DNA of 64,000 bases from Enterobacter sp. 638 (lineage in GTDB: Bacteria; Pseudomonadota; Gammaproteobacteria; Enterobacterales; Enterobacteriaceae): the NCBI RefSeq assembly GCF_000016325.1, contig NC_009436.1:4454713-4518712 (forward strand), given 5' to 3'. The notes beneath the pieces are model-generated. The model was not told the DNA's origin and searched no databases. It was given only the letters and a program-made list of their open reading frames with translations. The position numbers and the translations under genes are program-made. Positions 60,027 to 64,000 of this stretch are shown in pieces (position 1 is the stretch's first letter; the number at the start of each line of letters is the position of its first letter).

Positions 60027-61391
60027 TTATTTACCGATACAGAAGCTGGAGAAAATACGCCCCAGCAAATCATCCGACGTAAATTCGCCCGTGATCTCGC
60101 TCAGACTCTGTTGCGCCAGACGCAGCTCTTCTGCCAGCAGTTCACCCGCCCACGCGCCGAGCAGCTGTGCTTTGCCCTGATCGAGGTGATTTGCCGCCGC
60201 TTCAAGCGCCTGAAGGTGACGACGACGCGCCAGGAAGCCGCCCTCCATATTGGTTTCAAAGCCCATGCTCTGCTTGAGATGGTTGCGCAGGTCTTCAACG
60301 CCTTCACCCGTTCGAGCCGACAGACGAATAAGTGAGTGACCGTTCACATCGCTCAGACCCAGTGTTTCGCCGGTCATATCGGCTTTGTTACGCACGACGG
60401 TAATCGGCAGTTTTGCGGGCAGGCGAGCAATAAAGTCAGGCCAGATATCCGCCGGATCCACTGCGCTGGTGGTGGTGCCATCTACCATAAACAGCACGCG
60501 GTCGGCTTGTTCAATTTCCTGCCAGGCACGCTCGATGCCGATACGTTCAACTTCGTCGCTGGCATCGCGCAGGCCAGCAGTATCAATGATATGCAGCGGC
60601 ATGCCGTCGATATGAATGTGTTCGCGCAATACGTCGCGGGTCGTGCCCGCGATATCGGTCACAATCGCCGCTTCGCGGCCTGCAAGGGCGTTCAGCAGGC
60701 TCGATTTGCCGGCGTTTGGACGCCCGGCAATCACGACTTTCATCCCTTCGCGGAGCAAACTTCCCTGACGGGCTTCGGCACGGACCGCATCCAGATCGGC
60801 CATCACGGTGTTCAGCTGCGCTTCGATTTTGCCGTCAGAAAGGAAGTCGATCTCCTCGTCCGGGAAGTCGATAGCCGCTTCGACGTAGATTCGCAGGTGA
60901 GTAAGTGCTTCCACTAAGTGATTCACGCGTGTGGAAAACGCACCCTGCAGCGAGTTCAACGCGGAGCGCGCTGCTTGTTCGGAGCTGGCGTCAATCAGGT
61001 CGGCAATGGCTTCTGCCTGGGCCAGATCAAGCTTATCGTTCAGGAACGCACGCTCGGAGAACTCACCCGGTTTAGCGATGCGCAGGCCCGGTAGCGTCAG
61101 AATGCGTTTTAAAAGCAGGTCGAGGATAACGGGGCCGCCGTGACCCTGCAGCTCCAGCACGTCCTCACCAGTAAAGGAGTTGGGGCCGGGGAACCATAGC
61201 GCGATGCCCTGATCCAGCGCGGTGCCGTCAGCATCGTTAAAAGGGAGGTAATCGGCGTAGCGCGGCTTTGGCAGTTTGCCCAGCACGGCTTCAGCCACCT
61301 CGCGCGCCTTCAGGCCGGAGATACGCAAAATACCTACACCACCGCGTCCCGGTGGAGTTGCCTGGGCGACGATAGTGTCGTTATGGCTCAT
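60027..61391 (-). CDS. mnmE: tRNA modification GTPase MnmE (TrmE)
   Basis: Partner of MnmG in cmnm5U34 synthesis. 454 residues as in E. coli: N-terminal tetrahydrofolate-binding domain (about 1-118), helical domain, and inserted G domain with G1 [10 protein letters not shown]2 DIAGTTRD, G3 DTAGL and G4 RNKAD, ending in the conserved CIGK whose cysteine is needed for modification. Start at ATG 61391; an upstream extension runs into ERIC sequence and is rejected. Confidence 0.97.
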   Translation of the reverse strand: MSHNDTIVAQATPPGRGGVGILRISGLKAREVAEAVLGKLPKPRYADYLPFNDADGTALDQGIALWFPGPNSFTGEDVLELQGHGGPVILDLLLKRILTLPGLRIAKPGEFSERAFLNDKLDLAQAEAIADLIDASSEQAARSALNSLQGAFSTRVNHLVEALTHLRIYVEAAIDFPDEEIDFLSDGKIEAQLNTVMADLDAVRAEARQGSLLREGMKVVIAGRPNAGKSSLLNALAGREAAIVTDIAGTTRDVLREHIHIDGMPLHIIDTAGLRDASDEVERIGIERAWQEIEQADRVLFMVDGTTTSAVDPADIWPDFIARLPAKLPITVVRNKADMTGETLGLSDVNGHSLIRLSARTGEGVEDLRNHLKQSMGFETNMEGGFLARRRHLQALEAAANHLDQGKAQLLGAWAGELLAEELRLAQQSLSEITGEFTSDDLLGRIFSSFCIGK

Positions 61392-61412
61392 GGTTTTTTC
61401 TCTTTGTAGATG

Positions 61413-61438
61413 TAAAAAAGGCGGTCTATTGACCGCCT
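61413..61438 (-). terminator. Terminator between yidC and mnmE
   Basis: Minus-strand AGGCGGTC / GACCGCCT stem, AATA loop and six T, 23 bases before the mnmE start. It would end transcripts from rpmH-rnpA-yidD-yidC or attenuate mnmE. Confidence 0.85.
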
Positions 61439-61454
61439 TCTCTGGCATTAACTC

Positions 61455-61590
61455 TACCGTAGTAACGCGAAATAATTCAAGTTGCAGGAAGGCGGCAAGT
61501 TTGTGCGCCCCAGGAGCTTGACTTCCGTAAGCTCCTGGGGCAAGCAAAGGCAGCCAACGCGCCTGCAGCTTAAAGAATGAAGCGTATTAG
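61455..61590. repeat. ERIC element between yidC and mnmE
   Basis: About 125-135 bp with ERIC hallmarks: AATAATTCAAGTTGCAGGAA, GGCGGCAAG, a central 13-bp perfect stem (GCCCCAGGAGCTT and complement, 61507-61540), GGCAGCCAACGC and GCCTGCAGCTTAAAGAATGA. Its outer end runs into the yidC stop codon (61587-61589). Confidence 0.88.
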
Positions 61591-63233
61591 GATTTTTTCT
61601 TTTCGCGGCTATGTAAACCACGTTTTTCCAGACCACGGTAAATCAGCTGTTGCTGCAGGATCGTCACCAGGTTGCTGACGATGTAGTACAGCACCAGACC
61701 TGACGGAAACCACAGGAAGAACACGGTGAAGATGACCGGCATAAAGGTCATGATCTTCTGCTGCATCGGGTCGGTCACAGTGGTCGGCGACATCTTCTGA
61801 ATGAAGAACATCGTGATACCCATCAGGATCGGCAGGATGTAGTACGGGTCCTGTGCAGACAAGTCATGGATCCACAGTGCGAATGGCGCGTGGCGCAATT
61901 CAACGGAACCCATCAGCATGTAGTACAGCGCAAGGAAGATTGGCATCTGAATCAGCAGCGGGAAGCAACCACCCAGAGGGTTTACCTTCTCTGCTTTGTA
62001 CAGGGCCATCATTTCCTGGCTTTGACGCTGTTTGTCATCGCCCAGACGCTCACGCATCGCCGCAATCTTCGGCTGCAGCATACGCATCTTCGCCATGGAG
62101 GTGTACTGCGCTTTGGTCAGCGGGTACATGATGCCACGAACGATAAAGGTGATAACGATGATGGAGAAGCCCCAGTTGCCCAGGAAGCTATGGATCCATT
62201 TCAGCAGTTTGAACAGCGGCTGAGAGATGAACCACAACCAACCGTAATCTACGGTCAGATCCAGGTGCGGTGCGACGGCGGCCATCTTATTCTGGATTTC
62301 CGGACCGACCCACAGGGTGCTGCCCAGCGTACCGGTTTGACCCGGCTGAACCAGAACCGGCTGTGACTTATAGCCGATAGCGGCGATGCCATTGCCCAGA
62401 TTCGCGGTGTAGAAGTTGTTCACACCGTCGTTGTTTGGCACCCACGCTGTCGCGAAATACTGCTGCAACATCGCAACCCAGCCGCCTTTAGCACTGACGT
62501 TCAGGTTTTCGTTATCCGCGATGGTGTCGAATTTGTATTTCTCGTACTTGGTATCTGGCGTGGAGTACGCCGCGCCACGGAAGGTGTGCAGCGCAAAGTT
62601 GCTGCTTCCGGTGTCACGGTGAGACGGCAGATTGATGGACTGCTTCAGCTGACCAAACGTCGAGACTTCCAGTGGTTTCGCACTGGTGTTCTGCACGTTA
62701 TAGCCCACGCTCACCGCATACTCACCGCGTTTCAGGGTGAAGGTTTTGGTGAAAGTGTTGCCAGCCGCGTCAGTGTAAGTCATCGGGATCGCGAGTTCGT
62801 TCTGGCCATCAGCCATCACAAACGTATCTTTATCGACGTTATACAGCGGACGAGCACCGTTAGCCGGGTTGTCCGGGCCATCACGACCTGTCAGGCCGCT
62901 CTGTGCCTGATAGAGGAACTCTGGCGTCGTTTCCAGTAACTGGAACGGTTCGTTTGACTTCAGCTCTTTCGGGTAGGTCAACAGCAGCGCCTGCTCAATA
63001 TCACCACCACGGGTGTTGATTGTCAGCTCAAGCACATCGGTTTTAACCGTAATCTGTTTTCCCTGGCCACTGGCCGGTACGCCCTGGTCGGCGGCGCTAC
63101 CCGCTGCGGTGGTCGTTGTCTGCGTGGTCTGCTGTTGCTGGGGTTGAGGATTTTTATCCTGTTCCCATGCTTGCCAGATCATGAAAGACACGAACAACAA
63201 AGCGATGACTAAAAGATTGCGTTGCGAATCCAT
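61587..63233 (-). CDS. yidC: Membrane protein insertase YidC
   Basis: Inserts and folds inner-membrane proteins alone or with SecYEG; its substrates include the F0 c subunit encoded in this window. 548 residues as in E. coli: N-terminal membrane anchor (about 5-22), Gln/Thr-rich linker, large periplasmic domain (about 60-340), then five conserved membrane helices with the hydrophilic groove arginine ([14 protein letters not shown]) and a Lys-rich C-terminus. Starts two bases after yidD ends. Confidence 0.98.
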   Translation of the reverse strand: MDSQRNLLVIALLFVSFMIWQAWEQDKNPQPQQQQTTQTTTTAAGSAADQGVPASGQGKQITVKTDVLELTINTRGGDIEQALLLTYPKELKSNEPFQLLETTPEFLYQAQSGLTGRDGPDNPANGARPLYNVDKDTFVMADGQNELAIPMTYTDAAGNTFTKTFTLKRGEYAVSVGYNVQNTSAKPLEVSTFGQLKQSINLPSHRDTGSSNFALHTFRGAAYSTPDTKYEKYKFDTIADNENLNVSAKGGWVAMLQQYFATAWVPNNDGVNNFYTANLGNGIAAIGYKSQPVLVQPGQTGTLGSTLWVGPEIQNKMAAVAPHLDLTVDYGWLWFISQPLFKLLKWIHSFLGNWGFSIIVITFIVRGIMYPLTKAQYTSMAKMRMLQPKIAAMRERLGDDKQRQSQEMMALYKAEKVNPLGGCFPLLIQMPIFLALYYMLMGSVELRHAPFALWIHDLSAQDPYYILPILMGITMFFIQKMSPTTVTDPMQQKIMTFMPVIFTVFFLWFPSGLVLYYIVSNLVTILQQQLIYRGLEKRGLHSREKKKS

Positions 63234-63235
63234 CG

Positions 63236-63493
63236 TTAGTGTTCTCTGGTATCAAATGGTCCGGGCGGGACGGGGTCGTCACCACCAGGGTGTAAAGGGT
63301 GGCATTTTAATACGCGTTTCACCGTCAACCAACTGCCTTTTATCACTCCAAACCTGCGCAATGCCTCAATTCCGTAGCTAGAGCACGTTGGCGTGAAACG
63401 ACAATGCGGCCCCAACAGCGGACTGATCAGGCGCTGATAGACCCTGATAAGGCCTATCAGGACCCGTGAGCCAGGCGACAGTGGCGGCGCCAT
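63236..63493 (-). CDS. yidD: Membrane protein insertion efficiency factor YidD
   Basis: 85-residue peripheral inner-membrane protein aiding YidC-dependent insertion, same length as E. coli and almost identical. Amphipathic N-terminal helix, then the Cys-containing DUF37 core ([17 protein letters not shown] and [15 protein letters not shown]). Its ATG lies 37 bp inside the 3' end of rnpA. Confidence 0.97.
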   Translation of the reverse strand: MAPPLSPGSRVLIGLIRVYQRLISPLLGPHCRFTPTCSSYGIEALRRFGVIKGSWLTVKRVLKCHPLHPGGDDPVPPGPFDTREH

Positions 63494-63816
63494 AGTTTTT
63501 CCAACGCTTCCGAGAGAGCACGGTTATCGAGGTCAGCAACCCCCTTTTTCGCCACCACAACGAAATCCATTGACGGAAGTTCGTGTTGACGTAAACGGAA
63601 GCTTTCACGCGTCAGACGTTTAATCCGATTGCGTTCATGCGCACGCTTAACGTTTTTCTTGGCGACTGTGAGACCGATGCGGGGATGCCCCAGCGAATTT
63701 TGGCGGCCGAGGATGGTGATTTGCGGCGTGCCAGCCCGATATGGCTGCTGGAAGACGAATGTGAAATGAGTGGGAGTTAACAAACGTAACTCCCTGGGAA
63801 ATGCTAGCTTAACCAC
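63457..63816 (-). CDS. rnpA: Ribonuclease P protein component
   Basis: Protein subunit of RNase P, which matures tRNA 5' ends. 119 residues as in E. coli with the RNR motif ([21 protein letters not shown]) and N-terminal hydrophobic patch for pre-tRNA leaders. GTG start at 63816. Overlaps yidD and follows rpmH by 16 bp. Confidence 0.97.
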   Translation of the reverse strand: MVKLAFPRELRLLTPTHFTFVFQQPYRAGTPQITILGRQNSLGHPRIGLTVAKKNVKRAHERNRIKRLTRESFRLRQHELPSMDFVVVAKKGVADLDNRALSEALEKLWRRHCRLAHGS

Positions 63817-63832
63817 TCAGGGGTTAGCTTTA

Positions 63833-63985
<153 letters not shown>

Positions 63986-64000
63986 CTAAACTTGAATAAA

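Overview
The window is a stretch of enterobacterial chromosome around the replication origin. Nearly every protein is a close relative of an Escherichia coli K-12 protein of the same length, and gene order follows the K-12 oriC region. A compact indole-negative layout (no tna operon beside mnmE, no bgl/cbr genes between pst and yieH), a 16S gene of Enterobacter/Lelliottia/Leclercia type and a pectate lyase gene beside the atp operon point to a relative of Enterobacter or Lelliottia rather than Escherichia or Salmonella. Genus is an inference; I could not run a search.

Layout: 1-11389 holds the 3' part of glnG, hemN, a small membrane-protein frame, yihI, the sRNA csrC, yihA, the sRNA Spot 42 (spf), polA, a decayed yihG, dsbA, srkA, yihD, mobA and mobB. 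11449-16877 is one complete ribosomal RNA operon on the minus strand (P1 and P2 promoters, 16S, tRNA-Glu, 23S, 5S, terminator). 17027-32336 holds yieP, hsrA, the ribose operon rbsDACBKR, kup, ravA-viaA, asnA, asnC and mioC. oriC lies at about 32345-32615. To its right are mnmG, rsmG and the whole atpIBEFHAGDC operon, then an accessory insert (a CRP-flanked micro-frame and the pectate lyase pelX), glmU, glmS, pstSCAB-phoU, yieH, adeP, yieF, yieE, yidZ, mdtL, mnmE, yidC, yidD, rnpA and rpmH.

How it works together: the core is growth machinery close to the origin (initiation site, rRNA operon, ATP synthase, tRNA modification by MnmE/MnmG, cell-wall precursor synthesis by GlmU/GlmS, membrane insertion by YidC). 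Around it sit nutrient systems whose operators are legible: two RbsR palindromes for ribose, tandem Pho boxes for phosphate, a PurR-like box for adenine uptake, two KdgR boxes for pectate degradation, and two CRP palindromes in front of an unknown 23-residue frame. Global post-transcriptional regulation is represented by csrC and spf.

Most notable: (1) the rRNA operon joins flanks that in K-12 belong to two different operons (mobB from the rrnA end, yieP from the rrnC start), so about 90 kb normally between them is not here; (2) the atpC-glmU insert with its CRP-controlled micro-frame or sRNA; (3) a small TTG-start membrane protein frame fitted exactly between yihI and hemN; (4) a yihG pseudogene with a large internal deletion; (5) a 35-bp perfect palindrome where K-12 has tnaCAB; (6) an ERIC element inside the pst-phoU operon. 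I found no CRISPR array, prophage, complete insertion sequence or defence system.
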